In this document: piece after piece, positions 20,930 through 32,170 of the stretch
Position numbering within the stretch: position 1 is the first letter of the stretch
Layout: each line of letters opens with the position of its first letter
Source of the DNA: Pohlia nutans
Taxonomy: Eukaryota > Streptophyta > Bryopsida > Bryales > Mniaceae
NCBI GenBank assembly: GCA_022496805.1
Contig: CM040092.1
Coordinates: forward strand, 751,555-815,554
DNA: 64,000 nt
Direction: 5' to 3'
Translations under genes and position numbers: made by a program
Notes under the pieces: generated by a model
The model's database searches: none
The model's input: only the letters and a program-made list of their open reading frames with translations
Told to the model about the DNA's origin: nothing

Positions 20930-23461
20930 AAGTAACACCACGAAAGTTGCAGATCTAGGACAAGATGTAAGACTCTTGATATTTTCGACCAAACTTTGAA
21001 TTTCGCGCAAGAGTTAAATGCAGCTTAACACTGTCTTACCTCCTGAAAAGGAATCCGGCGGTGACTCACAGTCTTGAAGCAGCCTTAAACACGTGTTTCT
21101 CAATCACAACACATTTTCAAGAAACCCCACCTTTAGCACCTTGCATGCCTGCGACAATATCATTGACACGATTCGTGTTCACATAACATTGTTGAACAAC
21201 AAGCGTCTTTTTGTGCAATCCACACTGACTACGCAACATCATCTTCCAAACAACATCTCCGTGCCTCCAAGGTCCAGGAGGAGGGTGTTAAACACTCTTC
21301 AAGATGCTAGCAAGAGCTGTTTGGAAGGAAGAATGACTTTGAGCTTCAAACCCTAAAGTACCAAGGTCCTCATATTTTGGTGAATATCACCTCTACAAGC
21401 TGGAAATGTAGCACTCTCTCCTAACGTGGCTATCGTGCATAAAAATTGATTAGAGAGGAACACACACCCATTGAACACATAAATCTGTGCTCCGAAATCA
21501 AGAAAGAGACAAACTGCGCATAGCACTAGGACAACAATAGAGATTTGGAAGGTTATGGCAGGTCTGTGTAAAGCGGAACCCAGGAAATTCAGATCTTGCG
21601 TAGCACTCATTTCAGATATAACGTTTGTGCCTTACACTTTAGATCTGAAATAACTTATCTCAGATCTGGATCCGTGTAAGAGGGATGTGGTATATAAACT
21701 ATATACGTTCTTTACGTATTCGATCTAAGCTTACACACTTGTACATACATACAACGTATGCCATACTACCGCTTACCAGGGGTTGGGTTTAGGTCGGGTT
21801 TTGGGTTACCTTCAACCTCTAGGGTTTCCGCGTCTAGTGTTATGTTAAAACTCTAAATTGCGGAATGATCGTGCGTTGGTGTGATTGACACTGGTTGATT
21901 ATTGTAGTCGTTGACGTTGTATCGGTGAAAAAGGTGGATTTTACACGAACTCCAGAGTAGATCGACGCTTTGATTGTGTTGTCTTTATTTATACTTATGA
22001 ATGTTTGGCGGGGTTCATCAATGTTGGGCGGCGGAATTGCAGCCATACCCGCGATTTGAACAACCGCTGCAACAATCATTCAAATTCTACTCCAGCCAGT
22101 CGCCTCACAGCCAACTTTTCGATTTGATAGCTTCTTTGTTTTGCGGGATTGCTAGAAGTTTGTGGTTCGGAGATTTATTTTTGCTTGAGGATTGCTTCTT
22201 CATCTCCTTCAAGTAATTATCATTTTTCATCTCAGCCTTTGCGCATTGTTGGGCTTTTGTGTTGCGTTTGCAATGTTCATAAGTCATAACAATTCAAGGC
22301 TACCAGATTAGAAATTAGGGTTCCTGGCCTTCTTCCAGCATTATATCTATTGTAGACGTATTATTTTGAACCCTCATTTCAATATCTCTCTGTCTACTTA
22401 CAAGAACACGGAACCAGTTTTAGGTAGCTAAATGATGTTTAGGATGTTTACTCATTTCTATCTTTGAAATATCTAAATACTAGGACTAGTATGATTAGGG
22501 TATAGGGTGAACCCAATTGCATTCGAATTTGTCTGAAAAGGGTGTGTCCAGGTACCATTGCATATGGTGTTGTGGTTTAGGGTGAGACCTGTGGAAGTGT
22601 GGACCGAACAGGGTTTAGGGTACGCTGGTTCTATATTCGTAGTGACAATATCAGTGTCATGTAATAATCTAGTAGTAGCGTGGAAGAACTTCAATCTGAA
22701 GATTTCTCTATGTGGGGGGCGTAACAATTGACCACGGTCAGTTAGGGCTAGAAGATTGATTATAATTCAAGGAGTTTGGGGTTGGGACATTTACCAAAAC
22801 AAAGACATCTATGCTTTGAGTTAACAATGAAACCATTTGCATTGAATATTTCTGCCTCGTGGGCCTGTGTATACACCATGGCATGTGTTGAAGTCGTTAA
22901 GGGTTTAGGGTTGTGGAGACGAGGCCAGCATAACGAAGATATCAAATTCTCGTATAGGGTTTACCCTAAACCGTGACAGCCCTAGTGTTATTGCAACAAT
23001 ACAAGTACTGTTGCGCACCCTGAATTCAATGTCTTTCATTTGTAGGATAAGGCACACAGTCTTGTATAATCTACCTGATTTTTTTTTGGATGGTTCCATA
23101 GTTTTGTTTAAGAGAACTCTGAAAAACTAGGAGTTCTAGGATTTGAGTTTTTATGATATATCTTATATGATTAATTCACAAAAATCAGCGACTGGGTTTA
23201 GGGTTCATTGGATGCAGTGGTGTATGAAATTGACAGAATTGGCAATGTGGACAAAAGTTGGAAGTTAAAGGATACCAGCCGGTGTTAAGATAACACTGGT
23301 TGCGAGAGACTTGCGGGGTGGCACAACTTGAGGTGCCAATTAGATATTGTTGACGGCTGCAGCGAGGCCACAATTCATTTAGAGGTCAGCCGGTCCAAGA
23401 GGTAATCCATTACTTAGTGCGACCAAAGATAGCGATACTAACATCAGAAGGCAAGAGCACT
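20930..23461. other. Intergenic block between the divergent MULE and plus-strand gene relics
   Basis: This 2.5 kb stretch separates two divergently oriented genes and would hold their promoters. It is sprinkled with telomere-box-like words (GGGTTTAGGG, GTTTAGGGTT, TAGGGTTT at about 21788, 21824, 22575, 22610, 22900, 22955 and 23195) on both strands. Plant telo-boxes occur in promoters, but here the spacing is irregular and function is unproven. CATAACACT variants occur at 21023 and 21835. No coding region is supported. Confidence 0.4.
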
Positions 23462-23984
23462 ATGGAAAAGACAAGGGCGTCCAATCACCTAGTCCGGCGT
23501 GTGCAACCACAGCCTGCTACAAAAATAAAGGCAAATGCATCTATAACGGACCGTGGTGCCAAGACTATCCAGCCCGCGGTTCTTGGTACTTCATCTACAT
23601 CAGGAATTTCGGACCCCACTGATTCTGCACTGATTCAGTGCGATTTCCGATATTTCAAGGGTTTGTATGATTTTCGCACTGATTCCGCATCGTTGCGTCA
23701 TTCATCGCAACTACACTGATATGACACGATGTTCGTACAAGCGGATATAGTACTGATTCGACACGATTGATACATCCATTGAAAACGTATGAATTCAGCA
23801 CTCTTTATACTTGTCAAATGTCGTGTTTTAATCGTCTTTAAAACTACACTGATTCAGTGCGTTTTTCGTGCGACATCATCTTTTCCATATCTAGATTTTA
23901 TTTTCTTTCTATATCTAAATTTGATCAAATTAATATTATTAAAAAATATATAATAAAATAAAATAATAAAATAATAAAAAATAA

Positions 23985-24150
23985 AAAATAAAATTTTTCC
24001 TCGCTACCCACTTCAACTACACGGAAATTGCCCGAACGCACGGTGGGGCCCACCATAGCTTCCCAAGCTCTATCGCCAACGGTGGGATTTGAACTCACGA
24101 CCTCCCGGTTGCCGATGAAGCTCCAAACCACCAAACCACCTCAAACTCTT
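23985..24150 (-). mobile_element. tRNA-derived SINE-like insert
   Basis: On the minus strand a box-A-like TGGTTTGGTGG (24128-24138) is followed about 30 bases later by box-B-like GAGTTCAAATCCC (24084-24096). The 3' side of this strand runs into an (ATTTTATT)n tail (23930-23995). These are features of tRNA-derived SINEs. It is nested in the TA-flanked element. Confidence 0.55.
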
Positions 24151-24318
24151 CATGCATAGAAAAGAACTCTTTTGGTAATTATAAAAGAATGAAACCATTG
24201 GCTATTTTTTGCCATGTGTATATAATTCTTTTTTCAATTTTTTTTTTGCACTACAACATGCAGGGCTTTTCCTACATCTACAAAAAATTTCAGAATATTT
24301 TAAGTTTTTTTTTTTTTT

Positions 24319-24700
24319 GGCCAAAATTGTGATGGAAGATCATGGCTGTGAGCTATTTTTTTTTTTTTTTTTTCAGCGGACTTTGAATGTTTTTAACTAT
24401 GTGAAAAAAACTTTTTTTCCAAATTTGTTTTTGCATTAGATTATGCAGGACTTTTTCTATATCTAGGGTTTTTTTCATAATATTTTGAATTTTTTTATTT
24501 TTTGCCAAAATCGTGATGGCAGATCATGGCTGTGAGCTGTTTTTTTTTTCAGCAGACTTTGCATGTTTTTAACTATGTGAAAAAACTTTTTTTCCAAATT
24601 TTTTTTGCACTAGATTATGCAGGACGTTTTCTATATCTAGGATTTTTTTCATAATATTTTTAATTTTTTAATTTTTTGCCAAAATCGTGGTGGTTGTGAG
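24319..24700 (+). repeat. Tandem repeat, ~180 bp unit, about two and a half copies
   Basis: GCCAAAATTGTGATGGAAGA begins at 24320, recurs at 24504 (GCCAAAATCGTGATGGCAGA) and is truncated at 24677. Each unit continues with CATGGCTGTGAGCT, a T-run, CAG(C)(G/A)GACTTTG, TTTTTAACTATGTGAAAAAA and GATTATGCAGGAC. It lies within the TA-flanked element. Confidence 0.75.
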
Positions 24701-27145
24701 CTATTTATTTTTTGCTCCTATGATGAAAAGTACAATGATAACCAATAATACCAAATTTAAATTCTAAAAATATAAAATGTTATTTCTTTGAAGTTTTAAT
24801 GTGTATTGCTTCTAAACTCTATAAATGTAGATCTAAAAATGTTTTGGGAAATTAAACCGTAAGTATAATTTAAAGAAGATTCTTGGAATATTCCAACATA
24901 TTCCAAAATAATATAAAATATTTTGAAATGTTCCAAAAGATTCCAAAAGATTCCAAAAGATTCCAAAAAATATATTAAAATATTGTACACGGATGTCGTA
25001 CGAAAATAATTTGCATTATAATAGATACTGAAATCGCACGAATATAGTAAATGGCATTAATATGATACGTATACGATACTGAATCCGCATTAACTAAAAC
25101 CGCATGTTATCCGTGTCTTATTAGCCATGTAATGTACATACACGATTAACGCACGGATTCCGTCAAGCACGACTTTCGTGCGGAAAGAACACTTTTTTGA
25201 TAATCATTGAAAAGACACTGCATCGACACTCTAGTAATGCATGTCACTTCCGTACCGTAACGACACTTCTAAATGCACGTATGACGTGCAGAATCAGTGT
25301 TTAACGATAAACGCACTGAATCAGTGCAGAATCAGTGGGGTCGGAAATTCCTGATGTAGGGCGAAGGATGGTACGAATACTACCAAGTACGAGGTTAACG
25401 GGGGTTTAACTCAAAAGATTCGGATCTACAACGAGTATTTCTATGTCGACTATGATTTGCAGAATCAGATTGATCAACTCCTGGCAGAGTTCTTCTCAAA
25501 GGAAACTAGAGGGAAGTCTAAAGCACCTGGTAAGGACGGGAAGACTAGAAAATTTTGGAGGTGCGTTTTACTAGCAGGTTCGGCAAAATCATTGATTCAA
25601 GAAAAATCACCGATTCAAGAAAGAGTGCCCGGCGTTGGGAGGAAACACAACATATCCGTATCCGGACATGGAAAGCGGACATGGAAAGCGGACAAGGAAA
25701 AACTGGAGAAATGTTTAGGAAGGGGAAAGCTGTGCAATTCACGCATGTGGCAATTGCAAGAAAGGCGACTGCTAAAGGTGGAAAAACAACATCTAAGTTT
25801 GGGGGTAGTCATTCTAAGAGTACTAAGCCAGACACATGTAGCACTGAGAGTGAAGACACATGTAGCACTGATAGTGCATTCCAAGTACGTCTCACATGTT
25901 CAGCTGCCTTGCGAGGGTGATATTCCATGTTGGTTTAGGGTGTTTGCAGTTTAGGAGAATAACATATAATACTGATACCTTGTAATAATATAACACTCAT
26001 AACACTGTGCAGGATGAAGGGTCAAACCAGGATCCTATTTGGAAGTGTGCCAGTGTTAGTGGCGCAATCATACGCGAGGTAGATGAGCCAAAGAAGGGCG
26101 AACAACCCAATAAAGTGTCATTTCCTTCAAAGAAGATGAAAGAGACTATTGGCAGTATGAAGGAAACGGCAAAGTCGGCTCTCAAGAAGACGATACGTTT
26201 CAAGATTGAGGATGACCGGCCACGGGGTATGAAGAAAACGCCCGTAGGCGATCCACATGTGAAAAAACAATTTGCTGAGGAAGTGAAGCCATATGGGGAC
26301 GTTTCGAAGCACCAGCCGTTGGTTTTACCCTCCAAAGAAAAGCATACCCTATTGAAAAAGGTTGCAGTCACAAATCAGGGCAACTTGGAAAATAGTAGAG
26401 TAAGAAGTCAACAACCAACCAGGAATGTAAAGAAGGCTACTGTTGACAACACCCTCGACCCTAACATCATTGCGCGAATAAAGAGGAAGGACAAGTCGAC
26501 TGTCTCGAACATTGAGGATTACCCTCAGTTTAGAGTATCGTGGGCTGAACTACAACCTAAGAAGGCAAAGTTCAACACAAAACCAGGTATGTATACCTTC
26601 TTCACTATCAAGAGTTCAGGATTCATTGATCATCAACGCTGTTGTACAATCAAACGGCTCCAAAGTAAATTACGAGTATTATGATGATTGTGTATGTGAA
26701 TGGCAGGGGTAGCAGTTGGACAAGGCAATGACACCTTGTTGATGGATAAGACTGTGCAAAAGAAGGAGGATTATGTAGAACAGAAGGACAATCATACAAC
26801 TTCTGTGGATCACATAGGAGGGGCTTCCACCCCCAATTTGGTGCCATTCAGGTTTGGAAGGCACCGAAGTCGAGAGGTTGGAGAGACTAGAGAAGGATAA
26901 GACTGAACACGAAAGGATGGCTCGGCGTGAAGCTGATGACACGCATGTAAATCTCTAGCCTCCTATTGCACCATAGGAATTCCAAACAACGAACCTTTAC
27001 CAGCTATTGGACATGAAAGCAAATTTTTTACTATGGGCTATTCTGGAACATGGAGGGAAGGATTTTGAACGGAGATGGTCCGAGTTTCAGAAGACTGAAG
27101 ATTTCGAGAATAAGATGTCCGATGTGACACTGTGGTGGTTCGGCA

Positions 27146-27762
27146 CAGGGTTGCACGCGTCACGTCACATCGCGACTGACGCGTCAGCGTCATAAAGTCA
27201 GCATTCAAACCTCACGTCGGTCAGGATAGAATATTCTCACGAATATTCAAAAACAAGGGTAAAATAGTTACCACGATGAATAAACTGGATGAAAAGAGTC
27301 TCGATATGGATGGACAGACTAGCAGTCAAGTGGACGGTTTGGCCGTCAAATAGGCCGTCTCCAAGGGACGGGTAGGCCGTCTAGTGGACGATTTGGACCG
27401 TCCCAAGGGACGGACTAGCCGTCGAATGGACGGGCAGGGCCGTCTCCAAGGGACGGGCAGGCCGTCTAGTAAGCCGTCGAAGGGACGGGTAGGCCGTCTA
27501 ATGGGCCGTCGAAGGGACGGGTAGACCGTCTAGTGGGCCGTTGAAGGGACGGGTAGGCCATCTAGTGGACGGTCCAGTTGGACGGCCTCAACGAACTTCA
27601 TCCATAGATTTTACTGTCTAGTAAATCAAAAATAGTAAATTTCAATTTGTAATTTTTTTCAAATTTACTAGCGTCAGGATTTTGACGTGATCCTGACGCG
27701 TCATGACCTGTCATGACATACCGACGCAAAAAGCCCACGTCACGTCAGAATAGACAACCCTG
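27146..27762. mobile_element. hAT-type MITE with internal GGACGG minisatellite (8-bp TSD GTTCGGCA)
   Basis: Termini CAGGGTTG and CAACCCTG are flanked by an exact 8-bp duplication GTTCGGCA (27138-27145, 27763-27770), the pattern of hAT transposons. Just inside, CACGTCAC/GTGACGTG words repeat on both ends (CGTCACGTCACATCG; CCCACGTCACGTCAG). The interior (27310-27600) is a minisatellite of about 33 bp units built on GGGACGGGTAGGCCGTCTAG. It has no coding capacity. It interrupts an exon of the plus-strand gene relic. Confidence 0.85.
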
Positions 27763-28274
27763 GTTCGGCAAGGCATAGGTATGACTTACGTAACACTTCG
27801 CAGACATTTCATAACATTGTGTTGGACTGATGTAGCCGTCTTTGTCTCTCATTCTCTCAATGTCTAAAAAACCATCTGATTGGCCATGTGCTGCAGCATG
27901 ACCCGAAGTTGACTCAGGATGTTAATGCCCGTGTTTCTAATGAGATGAATGAGGCACTCATCTCTAATAGCTCGAATACCCCATTATCACGTTCTGTGCA
28001 AGATATTGGCCTCTACATTGACTACTGCAAAAAGCACCAAGAATGGGAGCAAGCCTGCAAGTCGTTTGAAGACAAGCGCAATAAGGCCCGCCTAGATGTT
28101 TTGCAGAAAAGCCAGGATGAATGGACGAAGATTGCAGCAGAGAGGATTGAGGCCATAAAATGGGATTGGTGCCCTATTTGGTGGGTTCTCAAGAGTCAGC
28201 CTGTAATTTGTGAAAAAATGCCACCACAACTCTGGAGGCACGATGGTAAGTCCAATTAAGTGTTTAAAATTGAT

Positions 28275-28395
28275 ATACTTGCAATCGATATACTTTTAGT
28301 GATATACTTTCAGTTATACGATGTTCAGAACTGTAAGTGATATACTTTCAGTGTTATGATATACTTTCAATTGTTATACTTTCAGCGATATATTG
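28275..28395 (+). repeat. Minisatellite of GATATACTTTCAGT units
   Basis: GATATACTT(T/G)(C/T)A units recur five to six times (28275, 28298, 28339, 28359, 28375) with interspersed drift. One unit contains CAGTGTTATG (28349-28358), the regional nonamer. It lies between two exons of the plus-strand gene relic and is presumably intronic. Confidence 0.6.
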
Positions 28396-29612
28396 TATTA
28401 GTTATCATGTTCGTTCTCTTGTGGATTGAAGATCATTCTCACTAACATCCTCATCTGCTGACTCAAAGGATGAAGCCAGAGAAGTGAGGAAGGTTATTAT
28501 TGACGACAAAGTTTAGCGTCTGAAGCCAGACACCTTGGTGTACGTTTTCAGGATGCTCTTCTACCACTTCTTTGGGAAGTTCCGGCTCATATCGTGTCTA
28601 CAATGGGGATTGAAACAAGATACTCTTCCCGAATGTTGTCAGGATTCGATCACATTTCAACGTGCGGTATCAGCCCTGATTTCTTGCGGTGACTATCTTT
28701 TTTCAGACCTAGGTGGGATCAGCAACGCCGTCGCAAATGGACTGTACAACTTGAACCTTGATGAACAGGTCTGGTCAGCCGGGGGTGCAAGTGTGTGAGC
28801 CGTGCATGAATGGGTAAAGACGGTTCAGATTCGTGCCCTCCAAGACATCGCCGTCGAGGATGAGCATCGATTTGTTAGGATTTGGTGCACTAAGGCACGT
28901 GAAGCATGGAGTGATCAAAGCGAATCGTGGAGTCGTGCTCTGCGGATTAGAGAGAACATTGATATCGGATGGATCTGTGATGAAGTAGCTCAAGAATGGA
29001 GCACGGATGCATGGAATGTCCGTTAAGACTGAGCTTCAAAGAGGAATCCGACAGTTTCACAATTTGGTTATCAAGGAAGATACAGCTTGGTGGAGGCGCC
29101 ACCGCTACCGGGATGTTGCGTTGGTAGGGCATATTCAAGTGCACCAAAACACAGATGATGACATATCAAAGTGCAGCCATGAGATGGCACAACAACGTCA
29201 CGATAAGTCGATTGTTGTAGCAGTGGAGGAACGTAACACTGGGTTTGCCGTAGAAAAGCTCAAAGGTCCAGCTTCAGTCCCTTTACAACCAATGAACAAC
29301 TTGGATGGGATGATCCCGCTACTAGAAAGGGAGAGTGGAGTACAAGATACTGGGATCCATAGTGGCCCCGAACTGATTACTCCATCGCAGGTATTGAACT
29401 CAGTACACATATGTATTGGCATGTACATTAATGAAGAACTTGGTGCAGACATTATCTACAGTGAGATCGCTAAGATAGAAGTAGACAACGTGTCACACCG
29501 CGAGAAAGATAATCTCCCTGGAAACATTGCATCGAGGTCTACAGACTTCATTAAGAGGGTTGATTGTTTGAGCGCGGAAAGTATAGCCTCGAATCCGGGT
29601 GAGGGAGGATGA

Positions 29613-31230
29613 CCACTGCCCATCCCTGGAGAATCTGGCTTACATAGGTGTGCATGTCAGTAGGCAAGGCCACAAGGGGGCATTGCGGTTATGGCTTAAA
29701 GTGTGTACAGTATTATTTTCAGTGTTATGATGAGTGATATGATGATGGATATTGTCCCGGAAAATTTTAATAGTGCATGATCGAACAAAATTGTGGCCAC
29801 GTAGCCAACCACTCGGGTAGACTTGTCGTATTCAGAGTTTGTTTTTCCTTTGATTGAATTTTCAAACGATGGATTCTACAAGTGTTGCGGCGTTAGAGGT
29901 AGAAGTTACTCAGATCCTCTTTGAACTGAGTAATGAATGACAGAGTACGCGTAGAGAATACTAACTTAAACATGGAGGAAGTAGAGAATAGCAATTTGTT
30001 AGTCCGGAGTGGCAGCATCTCAACACAGTTTTACGGTGTGCTGCAGGAGGGACACGGGATGTAAGAAATCAAACAAGAGACTTTGTCGCGGCCCTCAAGC
30101 TCATCCCATACTTCGTCGCCGTTATAGTGAGAATTTTGTGAGAGAGGAACTCTAGGCAGTTTAGTTTGTGCCAAACACCACGTACATTGAACTTGTTAGA
30201 ACAACTTATAATCTTCCACCTTTGTGGGCGTATGCTCGTAGTAGTGTAGATTTCCGAGAGAGCACAGTGTTATGCACGTAGCCCATAGGATTCAATACAG
30301 CACTTAAACCTCTTGTACACCAAAGAGATAACAGTGATACTGAATTCTATTTAAAATACAATGATGTGGATCCTTTTATGTATAAAATGTGTTTTCCATC
30401 GTCACATTATTATATAGTGTTATGTAGTGTTATGATGCAACAGGCGCTGTAGTTGGAAAGTATATCTGGCATCATTGTAGGTGACTGCTATAACGAAACA
30501 TGTCACAGAAGACTCTACCACACCGAATCGCTTTAAGTTTAGTGTCGCTAGTCAAAGCGGATCCCCTTCCTTTCACTGTATTGTCATGGCTCTTCCTCAC
30601 CTTTGTTCCAATGGTGTCCATTACAGGCTGCCTTGCGAAGAACCGTGGAGTTCTTGGAGGAGTTGGGATCTACGTCGTTCTGATCTACCAAGCGGAAACG
30701 CAATGGCGACAAAGTGTTCTAAACAAATGAAGTTCCATTTGGATGCTTAGGCTACAGAGACTGCTAGGACCCATGATTTGAATGTAGCACCTTTTGTGGA
30801 ACCTTGCATTCAATCTTTCTTTCTATCTGGACTGGTGAAGGATGTGGTTCAGAGATTGGTTTGGCCAAAGCTCGTTGTGAGGGGTCCCGTAGGAATTGTT
30901 CACCAAATGACACCCTTGCACGAAGTGTGCAATGCATGGACTTGTGACATTGACATGACTGATTCTGAACAGTAGTACATAGATGAGCATAGTCGATAAC
31001 AATAGAGCCTTGGCTTGTCAATTGGCTCAAGTAACTTGTCCAGACGAATGTATCCAGGTCCGGTAGATAGTGGTGTTCTTAGTGTTATGCAGTTATAGAC
31101 TATTGAATTTAGGTAACTGCATGGAGATTGGACTTTGTAACCACAGTCGATATTAAATAACCGAGCATTTTGGAAAAACCGAAACTTGTAAAGTGCAACT
31201 GTTTTTTTAAACCTCAAAGTCAGAGCGTCA
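29613..31230. other. Region 3' of the unknown gene relic, no recognised gene
   Basis: Short open stretches exist on both strands but none has a family signature. CATAACACT copies on the minus strand are dense (29720, 30265, 30415, 30425, 31080), including a 10-bp tandem pair at 30415-30434. Confidence 0.4.
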
Positions 31231-31439
31231 GTTCATTGATACATTGGGTTGGAGCTCCTTCCACATAACACTGAAATCCTACTTCAACATGTTGCCATTG
31301 AAGTCGAGCACATCTGCCGACGTTCGCATGGGACGCTCGTTGTTTAAGTCTTTCATTCTCTCTTATGCCTCCTCCATATTTTCTAACTGTATGACAGCCT
31401 TGGCTTTATTGACTATCGAGAAGATAGACATCTTGAACT

Positions 31440-31710
31440 AGATGTGTCAATGTTCCCCCTCTATATGCTTGCCTGTGAAGTCTTGATCTTGCCAAAGACC
31501 GCATTGAAGTCCGTTGGGATTTGCAGGGACATAACAAGGAGTGGCGCTACAACCTTCCGCGATGCTTGCAATTTAGGCACGTATCTTTTTGATTGGACGC
31601 TACAGCATGTTGCTCCAACGTCAACACATGCATCATGCATGCTCGTGTTATGCATGATGTGGATTGTTGTCTGTAATCCCTTCCGAATGCAGCATAGACC
31701 TAATGGGATA
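31440..31710 (-). mobile_element. Internally deleted derivative of MULE 1 (partial)
   Basis: The left part (31441-31560) matches the segment 3' of the MULE transposase (17890-18110). The right part (31617-31690: ACGTCAACACATGCATC, GTTATGCATG, GGCTGTAATCCCTTCCGA-like) matches the 5' part of the transposase gene (20651-20740: ACGTCAACACCTACACC, GTTATGCGTG, GGCTGTAATCCCTTGCGA). The nearly 2.5 kb between these in the full copy is absent. This is the structure of a non-autonomous deletion derivative in the same orientation. Confidence 0.5.
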
Positions 31711-31728
31711 TATTTTTCAAAGTCATAG

Positions 31729-32141
31729 TGTTAACCATAAATTAGGAGCTACCGGTAGGTCTACTGGTCTGAGTTTTACCCCGGTAATTTTCCAAGTTAC
31801 CCCAGCAGGTAGATCTAGGAAATACTTTTTTACCGATCTGACCTAACCGTCAGATCTGGTTGTACTATGGTATAAAAGCAATAGAGCCAAACTCATTGGC
31901 ACTCCCACATTCTCCAAGATACTTGATTATTATGTCAAAGTTCCTTTCTCTGTTTCTGTGCCTACCGAGTAGTCTTTGCTTATATTCCTGCTATCGGATT
32001 AATTCACAGTCTTCCCAATTTGCGATTACTGAGTTGGTTCTAGTGTTGTCATACTGAATTCCTCTTTACTTCTTCTCCTCGGTAGCTAACATTTCCTCCG
32101 GTAGTGATTACAGAGTAGTTATTCACAAGGAGAAGCTACCA
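31729..32141 (+). mobile_element. Solo LTR, family 1, copy B (5-bp TSD CATAG)
   Basis: This is a 413 bp copy of the sequence at 4321-4730, starting TGTTAACCATAAATTAGG and ending GAAGCTACCA. It is flanked by CATAG on both sides (31724-31728, 32142-32146). The TATA box is at 31871-31878. No internal retrotransposon sequence adjoins it. The different target duplications show the two copies are independent insertions. Confidence 0.88.
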
Positions 32142-32170
32142 CATAGTCCAAAGCTTGCGGTTAATACAAA

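Larger units (their letters stand above)
23598..25356. mobile_element. 1.76 kb TIR element with TA target duplication
   Basis: Termini CATCAGGAATTTCGGACCCC and its inverse match for about 45 bp with one mismatch, continuing through ACTGATTCTGCACTGATTCA and GTGCG. TA flanks both sides (23596-23597, 25357-25358). The subterminal word CACTGATTCAGTGCG recurs inside (about 23851). The interior is AT-rich, encodes no transposase, and contains a SINE-like insert and a tandem repeat. Removing the element with one TA joins the flanking plus-strand reading frame exactly. TA duplication fits Tc1/mariner-type transposition, but TA is self-complementary and no transposase is present, so the superfamily is inferred. 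Confidence 0.8.
23462..29612 (+). pseudogene. Multi-exon gene relic of unknown function, carrying two inserted transposons
   Basis: An ATG at 23462 opens a basic frame (EKTRASNHLVRRVQPQPATK) that becomes continuous with KYEVNGGLTQKIRIYNEYFY at 25390 when the TA-flanked element is skipped. Later parts: a basic/serine-rich stretch with a donor near 25889 (CCAAGTACGT); an exon from 26010 (acceptor TGTGCAG) reading KMKETIGSMKETAKSALKKT to a donor at 26587; one from 26707 with a charged helix ERLEKDKTEHERMARREADD; one from 27897 (CAG acceptor) with DIGLYIDYCKKHQEWEQACK; and 28535-29612 with FRMLFYHFFGKFRLISCLQW, DSITFQRAVSALISCGDYLF and TELQRGIRQFHNLVIKED. Stops and frame changes are present. I recognise no domain. 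It could be a second ORF of the MULE, as in two-gene Mutator elements, or a captured host gene. Confidence 0.5.

Noticed and set aside
24080..24140. A functional tRNA gene on the minus strand
   Set aside because: Internal promoter boxes exist but no cloverleaf; the A/T-rich tail on the correct side points to a SINE.
27146..27762. A CRISPR-like array in the regularly spaced GGACGG units
   Set aside because: There are no unique spacers, the unit is a drifting minisatellite inside an element with hAT ends, and the genome context is eukaryotic.
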